DNA of 64,000 nt from Bombardia bombarda (Eukaryota; Ascomycota; Sordariomycetes; Sordariales; Lasiosphaeriaceae): NCBI GenBank assembly GCA_030512295.1, contig JAULSR010000004.1, positions 372,001-436,000 of the forward strand, in the 5' to 3' direction. Shown piece after piece: positions 43,713 to 56,025 of the stretch (position 1 is its first letter; each line of letters begins with the position of its first letter). The position numbers were made by a program, and so were the translations under genes. The notes beneath the pieces were generated by a model. That model saw only the letters and a program-made list of their open reading frames with translations. It did not search any database and was not told where the DNA came from.

Positions 43713-46269
43713 TCAAGGCGCTCCAAGATAATTGGGCGTAAAAGACCAATCAAAATCATATATGAACGCATTCCAATCCATCCTCTGGAAAGCATCTGCC
43801 AGGCCAAGATCCGCATTGGGCCCAGCTCGAGATCCATCTTCTATATATCATCCGCGTTAGTCCAAATCGTCGTCATCACCAGTTAAACACCCAAGAATGG
43901 AAAGAACAATAAAAACACTTACGCAACGGCTCCCCAGCGAGCTGCGACGACGGCACAGGCGTCGATGCATCCCGCGCCTGCTCGACATGTTGCTTCCACC
44001 GCCTAAGGCAGTCAAATGTCAAGCTGGCCCCCAGCCGATTTGTAAACACCGAGACGCACAGGTCCGACACGTCCACCTTTGGGATATGGGACCGCAGATC
44101 CCAGTACTTCTCGAGCATGTTGGTGACGCGCATGTAGAGGTCCCCGTCCTGGAATGTCGATAGTCTCATCTGGCGGAAGCCGAGCCTGACCAGGGAATCG
44201 ACCGTGTCGGCTTGGAAGCCGGTTGTGTATGACGATAGGTGTACCGACATGATGACGCAGACTGCGCTCAGAAACGTGCGGAAGACAAAGTGCGGGGCGT
44301 TGAGGAGGAAATTTTCGTCGAGACGGGTCGAGTGGTTGATCAGAGTCTCGGCGGTGGTGTAGCACTTGATCACATTCCGTTTCAGCATTTCTTGGCTGTA
44401 GCCCGGTAGGGGCATGAAGTAGTACGTTTGTATCTCCATCAAGGTCGACAAGACCGTGAAGCTGTCGAGGTCTGGTTGGGAGTCAGTACCAGTTGCAGTA
44501 TCTGCAGGTTTCACAGTAGGGCAGATTTACCCGAGTGTTGAATGTACAGCAGACCTTGCACCCTGCTAAACTCGTCCTCCATTTGGCCGACGAGGTGGTG
44601 TGAAACGCCCTTGGCTTCTTCGAGCGAGGCACACATTGTTCTGCTGACTTTGTTCGCAAACCGCGCCGTTTCTAGGTGAACGGCAAAGTATCGAGTAACG
44701 GGATATGCGCCACTTCCATCCAGGAGCTTGTCTATAGTTTGGTTGTAAGGCGAGCTTGTGGAAGGACAGCCCATGTATGCAGATACACTAGTTTAGGATT
44801 GACATGATCAGTATAGCAGATCACACGGACAACACCAAAACAGAGACAGAAACAAACCGGTGTGAGACTATGGCACATGCGGCCCAGGTAAAACAAGCTT
44901 CCTCGTCAGTGGTATCGAATGTGTGGAACAAGGCCTTAAACTCGGGATGAGATCCATAACCAGTATGAAGGCCGGAGAGGAAGGCCGAGTTCAGAGCAAT
45001 ACCGACAAAGACAAGTGATGGATCGGACAGGAAACGGATTGTGGGAAAGGGCCAGGTCGCAAGGAGTAACAAGGCGTTAATGGTCGGAAGGCGTAGTGGT
45101 GGCTGCGATACCTGGCCCCAAATTTCGGGCAGGATTTTGTCCTGAAGAAACTGATAAACGGTGCTGTCCCTGGCATAGCGGCGACAGGCAGTCATGATGA
45201 TGGTCCAGAACAGGACCGGGCCACGTTTGTAACAGGCATCCGGATCTCTCATGCGGACGATGGGAAGGTAGGGATGAAAATGCTCAAAGTACCTATAGAG
45301 AGAAGATAGGTAAGTGGGGAGTAAGTAGCTTGCGCGCTTGCTCGTGGTAGCAGGGAGAGCTCTACATACTTTTCAAAATAAAAAGAAATGTCGCCTCCCG
45401 AGAATACACGGCTCCCGAGTGCCCTAGGCTCGGCCGGACGGCCAGAGTGCCCCCCGAGGCAGCATCGCTCGTTCGATCAGGAGTCGATATAGACCCGTTT
45501 GTTGATACTGGGAACGACCTCGACCGGCCAAAAGGATTTGGCGGACCGTTAATAAATGTGTCGGCCAAGGATGGTGTTGCTATGTGGGGGCTGGGCAGCT
45601 GTGCAGGGGGTAGCGACGGTATGGGAGGAGGCAGGTCTGCAGTTTTATTCGGGATTGATGCCGGTCTGGGGGCAACGGCCTCCTTGATGGTCTGGACCTC
45701 GGCGGCCAGCTCCTCTAGTTTACTGATGGTTGCAGAAGAGAGCCGAGACTTGTCAGAGGTTTTGCTTTTTTCGCTCACAATGTATGTGTGTAATAACTTG
45801 GAAGGCATCTTGTGTACTTGAGGTACTTAGGGTAAGTAAGATAGGCAAGATAGCGAGACCAACCTTCTTCGTGACGTCCTCTTGTGGCTTTTATCAACAA
45901 CACACATAAACTCGAGCTTGGAACATCGTTGACAGGGTTGGTTTGGTACGAGGCTTGCATTGCATTTCACCTAGGAATTACATGTACATCAGTTACTCGG
46001 TGCCCGGGTTGCAGACCGGACAGCGGGGTCCAATCCGCAGGCTCGCCCGGCCCTGACGTGATTGATAGTGACATGAAGGATGGGCTGGGTAAGGTATAGT
46101 TTTTTATATTGTAGATGGAATAGACAGTAGTAGTCAATCTCACCTTGGCGTCCCGGCACCGAACACAGGCTGTGTTTCGTCGGATGCGAGGTGGCTCGAC
46201 TGTGCGCTCCGGTGCCGGCTGCCCTACGGATACGGACGACGGTGGGGAAATGCTCGACTGGGAATCCAT
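43713..46269 (-). CDS. Zn(II)2Cys6 transcription factor, with an apparent frameshift
   Basis: Seven exons inferred: 46269-46144, 45970-45864, 45722-45370, 45292-44858, 44787-44531, 44471-43923 and 43840-43713. Exons 1-2 make the binuclear cluster: C35-x2-C38-x6-C45-x9-C55-x2-C58-x6-C65, followed by the basic linker DKSHKRTSRR and a coiled-coil dimerisation segment (SKLEELAAEVQTIKEAV). Exons 3-6 carry the fungal middle homology region: FEHFHPYLPIVRMRDP, FWTIIMTACRRYARD, LLLLATWPFPTIRFLSDPS, DEEACFTWAACAIVSHR. The end reads WSFTPNYLGAP. The exon lengths sum to 1955 nt, one base short of a multiple of three: the frame changes in exon 3 at a C6 run (45450-45455). One extra base gives 651 residues. 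The target pathway is unknown. Divergent from TTI1. Confidence 0.86.
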
Positions 46270-46842
46270 GGTCGGCCGACAGCGAGAGAGTGTGAGTGAG
46301 ACTTGAAAGACAAGAACGGCAAGACGGTGAGACAGACACTGCAACAACCCACTGATGGGCCAGTGTCTGGGGCAGATAGAGACACTGGGCGTACGCTGGA
46401 GTAGGCACGGTATCGCGGGGTCGCTTCACGTCGGTTCGGATAAGATGTGAGCAAAGAGGCATTGAACTGCCCTCAGATTTGACGTGGGCTGCAGGCTCGG
46501 CCATATTGCCGAACCGGCAGCGGGAGAGAGCCTGCCTTTGATTGAGTAGATGAGTAGACTAGGTAATTCGTCACGTGCCTCCCCTCCACTGGACAAATAT
46601 GGATCCACAGGGCTCTTTTGGGCCGTGACGGTGTAAGGTTCCCGTCGCGCCTTCCTTAGGCTCAGCCTACCTAGGCAGCCGTTCCAGGGGATTACAGCGT
46701 CCCCTTACCTGCACAAGGCACTAGAACGTACCATCTCTAGAGCTCCCAGCTGGAAGACCACCTCCATCACGCATCAACCCAAGGTACTCATCATCCAAAA
46801 CACGACATGGCCAGCCTGTCATGCCCATGATCCAACCCAAAA
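46270..46842. promoter_or_regulatory. shared divergent promoter region (Zn2Cys6 / TTI1)
   Basis: 573 bases between two start codons on opposite strands. No specific element identified. Confidence 0.5.
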
Positions 46843-49800
46843 ATGGCTACTGCTCCGCCCTCAGGCCCGCGGCTTGAATTCTTCAGGCAGGTCAGTATTC
46901 CCCTAATCTTCTCATTTTAAATCCAGTTGCATCATGACACTAACTCTGGTGCCCTATACAGCTGAAGCCAATCTGTGTTCCCTTGAGCAAGATCACCCTC
47001 TCCACAACCGACAAGGCTGCACAAGCAAAAGAGGTGTATGACTTGATCGAGAGTCTCAACAGCCTCTGGACTGCTCAAGTGAGCAAGGATGCCGCCATTC
47101 TGGACGAAAAGTCGGCCGACTATGTCTTCTTCCCACTTTCTTACCTCCTCCGCAGCCAAGACCAGTACCCCGTACGAGTGATCGAGGCCACCATCCGCCT
47201 CCTGAAGACCCTTATCCAGTATGGCTGGAAGGCAAAAATCTCCCAACAGTTAGCCCAGCAGCTGCTGATATTCCTCTCCTTCACCATTGGCGACGCCCCT
47301 GGCCAGTCCAAGAAGCGTGACCTGCCCGAGGAGACAATATTGGAGGCTTATCGAGCCATCACAGCCATCATCACCGTCGTGGATTCTTCTACCTTGACCC
47401 TGGCTATACCATCCTCATCCACAGGAGATAATGAGATTCCGGCCTTGGGCCACACCATCACGGTTGTCCTGGACGGAATTGCCTTCAACACTGCTACCCC
47501 GTTGATTCAGCTAGAAGCTCTAAAATGTCTGCGGGCAGTCTTTACTTCTATTCGGGACAATGCCGTTCTCGCCAAGTTTCTGCCAGGAACTGTGTCATCG
47601 CTCAGCAGAATTTTGTCTCCACCGCTCCAGCAAAAGACTCAGAGAAGGGTTCTTGTAAGCTGTTTAGAATTGTTGAGTCTTGTGCTCGTAAACGTGCTGG
47701 GAGATATCAAAGTTAGGGGGATTCTCAAGCAATTGGAGAGCACAAAAGACCTCCAAGAAGCTCAGGCGACTGGTAAAATAGAGGATGACAAGGCCCGCAC
47801 CGAGCTGACTCCTTCCTGGCTTAAAGCTACGGCCAGCCAGGTCAAGATAGCTTTGTCATCAGTGCTCAAGCTGCGGAACCATGAGCATGAAGATGTCCAG
47901 GCAGCTCTAGACCGACTCTGCATCAGTCTTTTGGATGAGTGTCATTCGTCGCTTGCCGAATGTCAGGCTATCCTCGTGGAGAGCGCCATGATGCTGGAAA
48001 ATGAAGAGAGCCGAAGCTCAACGCTCGAAACCAGCCTCCAGGACCTCGCCCAGATATACCCCGAGCTCGGAGACAGCATCAAATCGACGCTGTATAAGTG
48101 GATCACCGGGCTGCCCAGGCTGATGCAGTCAGTCGACGAGCGGACCAAGCAACTGGCCATCAGAAACATTCTTAGAGGCACGAAACTAGCTGCAGCTCTA
48201 CAAATGGACTCTTCAACTCTCAACGACTCTCTGGGCAACGCTCTCAGGGATAGTATTGTTGCCTTAATCAAAGCCTCCAAACAGCCAAAAGTTGTCGATG
48301 ACGGTGGGATAGAAGGCAACATGTCTTCAGCAGGCACTGATATCACCAAATCACACACAGAGGTGGAACCATATCACCCGGTTTTATTTGATTTAGAAGG
48401 TCAAAAGACGACCAGGACCGAGATCAGCGCCTTGATATCCAACATCGGGTCCTCAGTGCAACAGGCTGAGCTGGCAGCCGCTATGCTAGGCTACCTGCGG
48501 GATGTTGATGGTGTAGACCAGATCGCCTCATACTGGCTCACGTTTGAGCTACTCAAAGCCACCTATGCGCAATCCTCAGATCTTGACGAAATGTTTGATC
48601 TCTCTTCACTCGAGGAATCAAGGAGCCAGGAAGGTGCCTTCCAGGGACTCTATGACTTTTCAACCTCTGTATTGGCCTCGCACTCCGACTCCCTCGACCA
48701 CCACGACTGGCGACTGGAAGCAATCGCCCTTGAAGTGACAGCCTTTGCGGCCTCCCGCCTTAAGACCGAGTTCCGCCCAGAACTCATCGACGTGCTTTAT
48801 CCCGTCACGACCTTCCTCGGCTCGCAAACGCCACAGCTCCGGAGACACGCCATCACGACACTAAACAGGCTGGCCGTGTACTGCGGTTATGGAAGCGTGT
48901 CGGAGCTAATCATTGACAATGTTGACTACATGGTCAACTCGATATCTCTTCGGCTCAACACATTTGACATCTCGCCAGCCTCCACCAAAGTACTGACCAT
49001 GATGATCCGTCTGACCGGCCCGAGACTGATACCCTTCCTGGATGACGTTGTCGCCGCTATATTCGCAGCGCTGGACAACTACCATGGATATCCAGTCTTT
49101 GTGGAAAGCCTCTTTTCCGTCTTATCAGAGGTTGTCACCCAGGGCACCAAGTCAGACACGCTCCTCCTGGAAGGTTCAGCCTCAAAAGCCATCGACCACA
49201 AGAAGAAACGCCTCCAGTATCGCGGCATCACAGAAACACTAGCCATCCTAGACAAGCGCGCCGAGAGGGCCAAACGCCTACAAGAAGAAGAAGAAGAAGA
49301 AGAAGAAGCCGACCTCGATTCGGCCCACCAAGGCCACCCCAAAAAGCCCTGGGGCGACCCCGACAAAAGCGAAGCCAAATCCCTCCTTGACAAACTCCAA
49401 TCCCTCGACGATCCCGCCTCCGACGAGGAAGCAGAAGAGGAAGAACCCTCCCCATCAGCAGTTGATAAACCCGAAACCCCAAAAACACCAACATACAACC
49501 TCCTCGCCCGCGTCATGACGCTGACCCAGCACTACCTCACCTCGCCCACGCCGACCCTGCGCAAGCTGCTGCTCGAACTGGTCGCCACCGTCAGCCCGGC
49601 CCTCGCCCCCGACGAGGACGCGTTCCTGCCGCTCGTGCACGTGCTCTGGCCGGTGGTGGTGGCGCGCCTGCGCGACCCGGAGCCGTTTGTGGCGATCGCG
49701 GCGTGCAGGGCGCTGGCGGCGCTGTGCGAGGCCGCGGGCGATTTTCTGAGTACGCGGTTCAAGTCGGAGTGGTGGGATGAGGGGCTGGGGAAGTGGTGTG

Positions 49801-50430
49801 TGAGGGTGAAGGGGAGGCTGGGAGGGCGAAGGGGGAGGGTTTGGTGGTGGTGGTGGAGGAGGAGGAGGAGGAGGAGGTGGGAGGGGTTTAGGTTTGTTGG
49901 GCAGTGGTGGTGGTGCTGCTGCTGGTGATATCCTCATCCCGGGCCGACGCGCGGAGACGAGTGGGTTGAATGTAAGTGGTGGTGTTGGTGGTGGGCAGAT
50001 GTTTACAAGGGACCTGTCGTTATCACTGTCGTCGGGGCCAGCGCCGATGTCGATACAGCCATCATCGTCGTCCTCGCTCTCCGCTTCAACGTCGACACTC
50101 ATACCATCATCATCGCCATCGTACTCTTCTGGAGCGCTGCTCGGCCGGTTCTCCCAGGCCTCTCAGGTGTGGGACGCGGTGGTTGGTCTGCTGGGCGCCA
50201 TCGTGACGTACGTGCGGGTGGACGACTACATGTTTGACGAGATGCTGGAGCTGGTGGCCGATGTGTTGTCGTTGCCTGGCCACGAGGCCCTCAAGGAGGC
50301 GTTTGAGACTGTCAATGCCGGGGCGGTCTGGCTGGCCTTGTACAAGCGTGGGAAGATACAGAGGGAATGGAAACAGCCGGAGCCGGTGGAGGGGTTTGCG
50401 TGGTTGCAGATGCCGGTGAAGGTTTGGTAG
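46843..50430 (+). CDS. tti1: TTI1-like component of the TTT complex, with a frame break near the C-terminus
   Basis: Exon 1 is 46843-46890 (16 codons, MATAPPSGPRLEFFRQ). Exon 2 starts at 46962 with LKPICVPLSKITLS and runs on through ADYVFFPLSYLLRSQD and HEAT-repeat-like helices. The order and length (about 1140-1171 residues) fit Tti1, which with Tel2 and Tti2 assembles PIKK kinases (ATM, ATR, TOR) with Hsp90. An acidic linker (EEEEEEEEADLDSAHQG) precedes a conserved C-terminal HEAT block. Near 49800-49890 the frame changes from that of FKSEWWDEGLGKWCVRVKG to that of ILIPGRRAE, SQVWDAVVGLLGAIVTYVRVDDYMFDEMLELVADVL. Either one surplus base lies in the G-rich run, or a 94-nt intron (49798-49891, GTGTGA..TTTAG) is removed. 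Continuing in the first frame ends in implausible Trp/Arg runs. Confidence 0.88.
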
Positions 50431-53400
50431 GTAGGTAGGCAGACTGTTTGCCTTGGTGGCTAAGGGGCTAGCTGCCTAGGTAGTTCGCTCTGCTGGACTG
50501 GAGGGTTGGGTGTATTTGTATAATTAGTCATTGTCCTCGGATAACCGGCAGGGCTCAATATGTATACTTCTCAGCCCTGGCGCTGGTGTCTTCTTTTTCG
50601 GTAAAAGAAAGCAGACAATGCCAAGACGGCTACTTAGCATAGTTCTTTAATCATGGAAGGCAAACAGTCTTCATGACCGCTGGACTACATAGGAAAGGAA
50701 AGCTGATGCGTATTCATACAACACTACGGTAACCGCCGTCTTCTTTTACTGGACTACGTAGAACATAGAAGGTGAGCTAGTTTGTTCATGTTTGCCCTGG
50801 TATGCCCTCCGCCCCCGTCTTGGGGCTGAGGTTGAGATTCTTGTCAACAAACAAGATCCGAGAACCAAGTGTCAAGAGCTGTCCTCGGCAAGACAAGCAA
50901 AGATGCACTGCCCTGTTAAGTCTACTAGGTTGGCAAGGTGCTACCCGAAAGCGGTTACCGACACCGTTGATGTTTGCCCAGTAGACTTACACCTACCTAG
51001 TCTAGCCTCTTCTCCCGATAACCCCCGCAAAAGCCAAGCAAGGGAAGAAGGGTCGGGCAAGAAGGGTAGGGATGATCTTCCCCCCACCCATCCACTTCAT
51101 ACTGTTTACAATGCAGTCAGTGCAGTGTGCAGTGGTGCGATGCTACCTTAGCTGCGTGCTGTCGCGACCAGCACCCGTTATTTTTGTTTTACTTTATTAT
51201 TATTTTTTTAATTTGAGTTTTTTTTTTTTTCCTCCCAGACGCTACTTCTCGGCGCAGGAGCTGGGGGAATAAAAATCGCTCAAGCGAGCGTGGAACGTGA
51301 CCCCAGCCTACCGATGCTGTCTGCTGCCCGGTTCCTTTGGAACTCATTTTAATTGACAGAGGCTGGGCCATGATGCCAAGATCTTTAATGACCTTTGGTT
51401 CATTCCTCTTTTTTGAATGTGCTCGGTGAATATACAGTACTAGACAGTTGCTAAAGTAGCACTACACTACGGTTCGGTGAGCAAGTCGGGGATGGGACGG
51501 GGCGGATCTGTGGCAATCGGATTCGGGGTCCCACCACGGCAAGGTTGATTCTGTGCTGCATCGATCTGTATATGTCACTTTTTTTTCTTCTGTCTTTCTC
51601 CCTCCCCTCCTTTGGCGAGGGTTCTAGACATGTTCTAGAAGCAAGGCGCGTTCAGAGGCCACAGTGCTGAGGGACACAGGACCAACCTGCGGGCTGCGTT
51701 CCGGGGTGGTGCTGTATGTACATACTGCAGTGTACACCGCCTGCGACGGTAGCCAGGTGGGCGTGACAAGTCCAGTTGCGGATGGATGGATGATGGTCAG
51801 ATGGGGGGTAGTGCAGACCCAATCCATTGGATACATCGGTCCAGACTCGGCCACATACGAATACGTACTGCGGCAACTCAATTGGCTGGCACCAACACAC
51901 ACACACACAAACATGGGGGCCGTAAACTGAAGAGGAAATCATGATACCCCGATGTTTACGTGATGATGCATGCCTGAACATTAATCGATGAGCTGCTCAG
52001 GAATGGGGTTTATCATTTGTAAGTAGAAAAATAGAATAAGGTCGGGGCTTAGAAGTGTATTTGTTCTGCACTAAGCTGTCTAGTGCAAAGCTTAGCAAAA
52101 GTTTGATTATTACATCATCAAAGTTGGTCGTTGATCGCACCTTAAGAAGAATCTTATGCTTCTGTTGAAGATAGGTGAGTGTAAAAAGATAGATCGTTCC
52201 ATTATCTCTTGATAAAACTGGCGTAAGAGATTGGAGAATATACGTAGATATGGTTTGGAAATTGCATAGCTCTAATGCTGTTCGTTTCAATATCTGAGGT
52301 AAACTCTGGTCGACCATTGTACAGGGTAGCGAGCTGTGTGATAAACATATTGGAAAGAAGGATTGTGGGATACCAGTCGAGTTTCAAATCCAAGATTCTC
52401 ATTGGCCTTGGGTTATCAGTCTTCTCAAGAAAGTTTAAAGCCGACACCGAGAGTTGGGAACGGGTGACGGGTGACAGGTGACAGGGAAGGCGCGTCCATG
52501 GATTTGAATCCCCACAGCCAGGCTAGGTAGAACTTGGATCGAGGCAAGTGCACCAGCCCATTGCAGCTGCCACTATCTATCCGAGCTAGGTATCCCACCA
52601 TGACACGACTGACGTCCTAGCCCAAAACTCAATTCATTCCTCCAAGGATAATCTCACTCCATCCTTACCACTTTTTAGGAACATACCTCTATATGGGAAT
52701 GGATTGCGATAAGCAGATTTGATAGACGAAAGAAAGCCTTGTGCCTAAGACCTGTCTCAGCCATGAGCTACTCGGAACCTTACCACCTTATTTTACCGAG
52801 CCGATCCGTCGACATGCTACCATATATGTATGAAGTAGCATCTGAACCAGCTGGGCCACAAAGCAGGCAAGCGCCTTAGCTGACCGTGCAGCGTATATGG
52901 ATGCCGCATCTACGGTATCTGGTAGGTGGCTCCCGGATGACAGCCGACCACTCCTTGACTAATACAGCAAGCTACCTAGGCTCGCTAGGCAGCTCACGCG
53001 AAGCTCATTTGGCCAAAGAAGACGAGAACAGATTCGAATACCGATGCATTCAAATTCTACTAGCATTGTGGTCAGACCATCAGATCAGGCTCATCTTGGC
53101 TGGCAGTCTGCCTTGAAACGAAGCGGCTATTCGCCTTTCTCGATGGGGCTCTTCATGGAATCATGCCGTAGCTGAAAACGCCAGGCTGCCAGTCCCAGTC
53201 CCCAGACAGAGGCGAAAGAAACGCTGAATAACGCAGACCAAGTGTGTATGCGGATCACCTACACACTACTACGTTTCAACCACTGCTTTCATTCAGACCT
53301 ATCCGGCAGCTGAGCAGCTTTCTCCCCGGTTAACATGTGCCCAGTCTCGCCAGCCCAGGTAGGCAGGTACCACACTACCCAAGTAGGTAAGTGGCTATCG

Positions 53401-54012
53401 CCATGGTTACACCGACCGACCGACATCCTCGCGCGTCTCCCACACCAGCTCGGAAAGACTGAGCTACGCCGGCAAACATGGACTGCTGTCTGGAAGCTAC
53501 CTACCCACCTACAAACAGCTGTTTGTGCAGCTGCCGTGTTTTGGGTATCGTTCTGGCTCAGGCCACCAGAGTCACCATCAGCGCGATAGATAGCAAGTAT
53601 CCCGGGAACCAATGCCAAGGGCATGGGTAGGTAGGCAGGCAGGTAGGTGACTTTATTACCCATCCCATCCCATGCCGTCTCTCTCTCTCTATCTGCCTCC
53701 CACCCAAGGCATACCTCACATGCACCCCTTATCGACCCGACGTGCATGTGGCCGTATGTAGTGTACATACATACATAGCTGCACCCAGAGTCCCATTTCC
53801 AACGACTTATTTATTCAGGGTCACCCCATCCCAGACCAAAAAGAATTATTACCCCCCTCCTTCCCCTTTCTTGTCTTCTTAATACCTGACTGTTATCGCC
53901 CACACTCCCGACTGGGCTATACCACGTAATACTACCGTCTTTCTTTTGGATCGACAACAAGAAGTCCCAGCCAAATCACGCTCGAGGGGGCCAACAACAC
54001 CCAAAGCCGGAC
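50431..54012. other. gene-free spacer with an AT-rich island
   Basis: 3.6 kb between two plus-strand genes. No supported gene. The segment 51990-52450 is distinctly AT-richer than its flanks and holds overlapping short frames. A T-rich run lies at 51176-51231, and GTAGG/CCTACC-type short repeats are scattered in 53300-53660. Confidence 0.5.
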
Positions 54013-56025
54013 ATGGCAGCGTCGGAAGAGAAGGTGCCAAATGGCGATGGGCATGTCATCGACCATGGATACGGTAACACGTCCAGCAGTGATGATGTCG
54101 AGGTTGGCGGTATCGTCAACCACTCGGCGCCGTTGAAGAAGGAGCTTCAGGGACGACACATGCAGATGATTGCCATTGGTATGGTTATGTCCGCGCCGCA
54201 GCACCCATCGACCCGTCTTCAGACAATTCATACCTAAGCTACAAGACTGACCAACCTGGCGGCTGAATAGGTGGATCTATCGGAGCTGGTCTTTTCGTCG
54301 GCTCGGGAGGCGCCCTGCAAAGTGGTGGCCCGGCACCGCTCGTAAGGAATCCCGGCAGCTTGTCCCCGTATCAGACCAGCATCAAGAAAGGCTAACGAGA
54401 GTAGATCATCTGCTACATAATCGTTGGTGTCATGTTGTTGTTTACTTGCCAAGCTCTTGCCGAGCTTGCTGTCCTGTACCCGGTCAATGGTGCCTTTTAC
54501 AGCTATGTCGTTCGCTTCGTGGACCCCTCGTGGTAAGTCCCGATGTCTATGATATTTGATTGGGTGTCGAGGGGGGTTAACATGGACAAAATCTAGGGGC
54601 TTCGCAATCGGTTGGGATTATGCAATCTCGTGGCTTACAATTCTTCCTTTCGAACTGACTGCCGCCTCCATCACTATCCAGTATTGGCGAACAGATATCA
54701 ATCAGGGCGTGTGGATCACAGTCTTCCTGGTTGTTTTATCTGTCATTCAGATCTTTGGTGTCCGTGGCTATGGTGAAGGTAGGGACTGCAACTTGGGACA
54801 CATATTTGGATTGGACCCTGCTAATGCAGCCCAGTCGAATTCATTCTCAGCATGATCAAGATCGTTGCCTGTGCCGGCTTCATCATCCTCGGTATCGTCA
54901 TTAACGTCGGTGGTGTCGGCGACCAGGGATACCTTGGCGCCAAGTACTGGCACGACCCTGGTGCTTTCAAGAACGGCTTCAACGGCTTTGCTGGTGTGTT
55001 TGTCATTGCTGCCTTTGCCTTTGGTGGTACTGAGCTGGTCGGTCTCGCTGCCGCCGAATCGGCCAACCCCCGAAAGGCGATTCCCCAGGCCACGAAGCAG
55101 GTCTTCTGGCGCATATTTTTCTTCTACGTTGTCAACTTGTTCATCGTCGGCCTCATTGTTCCATCCAACGAGCCACGCCTGATGGGCTCATCAGGTGCCG
55201 ATACCAAGGCCTCGCCCTTCGTCCTTGCCATTGAGGATGCCGGCATCAGGGTTCTGCCGTCAATCTTCAACGCCGTCATCACCATTGCCGTCATCAGTGT
55301 CGCCAATTCGTGCACCTTTGGCTCTACGCGCACTATGCAAGCACTGTCTGAGCGCGGCATGGCGCCCAAGTTCCTGGCCTATGTCGATAAGGCAGGACGT
55401 CCGCTGTGGTGCATTGTTATTCAGATTGCTTTTGGTCTGCTGGCCTTCATTGCCGAAGCGGCCGATGGCAGACTGGTATTCCAGTGGCTGCTTGCCATCT
55501 CTGGACTGTCATACTTCTTCGTTTGGGGATCGATCTGCCTGACCCATATCCGCTTCCGCTATGCATGGAGCTATCAAGGCTATAGCCTTGACCAGATCCC
55601 ATACAAGCCCACCCTTGGTGTTTGGGGAAGCTGCATCGGACTGTTCCTCAACATCATCTGCCTCATGGCAACCTTTTACTCTGCTCTTTATGTAAGTCTC
55701 ATTTTTTTGCTCTTGTGTCGATTCAAGCCTCGGACGCCATCCAGAAGAAACAAGCAGAACTAACCGAACTCTCTATGTGCAGCCCGACCCGAACGCCACG
55801 CCCAACGCCGATTACTTCTTCAAGCAATACCTTGCTGCTCCTATCGTTCTCGCTCTCTACATTGGGTGGAAGATCAAGTCTAGAGATTGGAGGCTGTATA
55901 TCCCGGTCCACGAGCTGGACCTCATGACGGGCGCTCGCCTCCACGTTCCGGGCGAGGACGATGAGGCGGTTATTGTAAAGACCTGGAAGAACTGGCCTTA
56001 CCGCGCTTTCCGTGCCTTGTTCTAG
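54013..56025 (+). CDS. amino-acid permease (YAT/GAP family, APC superfamily)
   Basis: Six exons: 54013-54178, 54271-54341, 54405-54532, 54597-54778, 54835-55691 and 55783-56025, totalling 1647 nt (548 residues). All junctions restore codons, for example G|GT (Gly-Gly-Ser) and TG|G (Trp-Gly-Phe). The N-terminus is cytosolic and hydrophilic; the first membrane helix has the family signature ELQGRHMQMIAIGGSIGAGLF, then VGSGGALQSGGPAPL. Other hallmarks are ALAELAVLYPVNGAFYSYVVRFVDPSWGFAIGWDY, LPFELTAASITIQYW, FGGTELVGLAAAESANPRKAIP and NSCTFGSTRTMQALSERGMAPK. About 12 transmembrane helices are expected. It imports amino acids by proton symport across the plasma membrane; it resembles general permeases such as Gap1 or Trichoderma INDA1, but the specificity cannot be read. 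Confidence 0.94.

Noticed and set aside
49455..50102. 215-codon antisense frame with proline runs over TTI1
   Set aside because: Mirror of the GGT/GGA repeats in TTI1; no independent support.
52480..52560. TTTGAATCCCC segment considered as a tRNA T-arm
   Set aside because: No matching acceptor, D or anticodon stems around it. Other B-box-like strings in the window failed in the same way.
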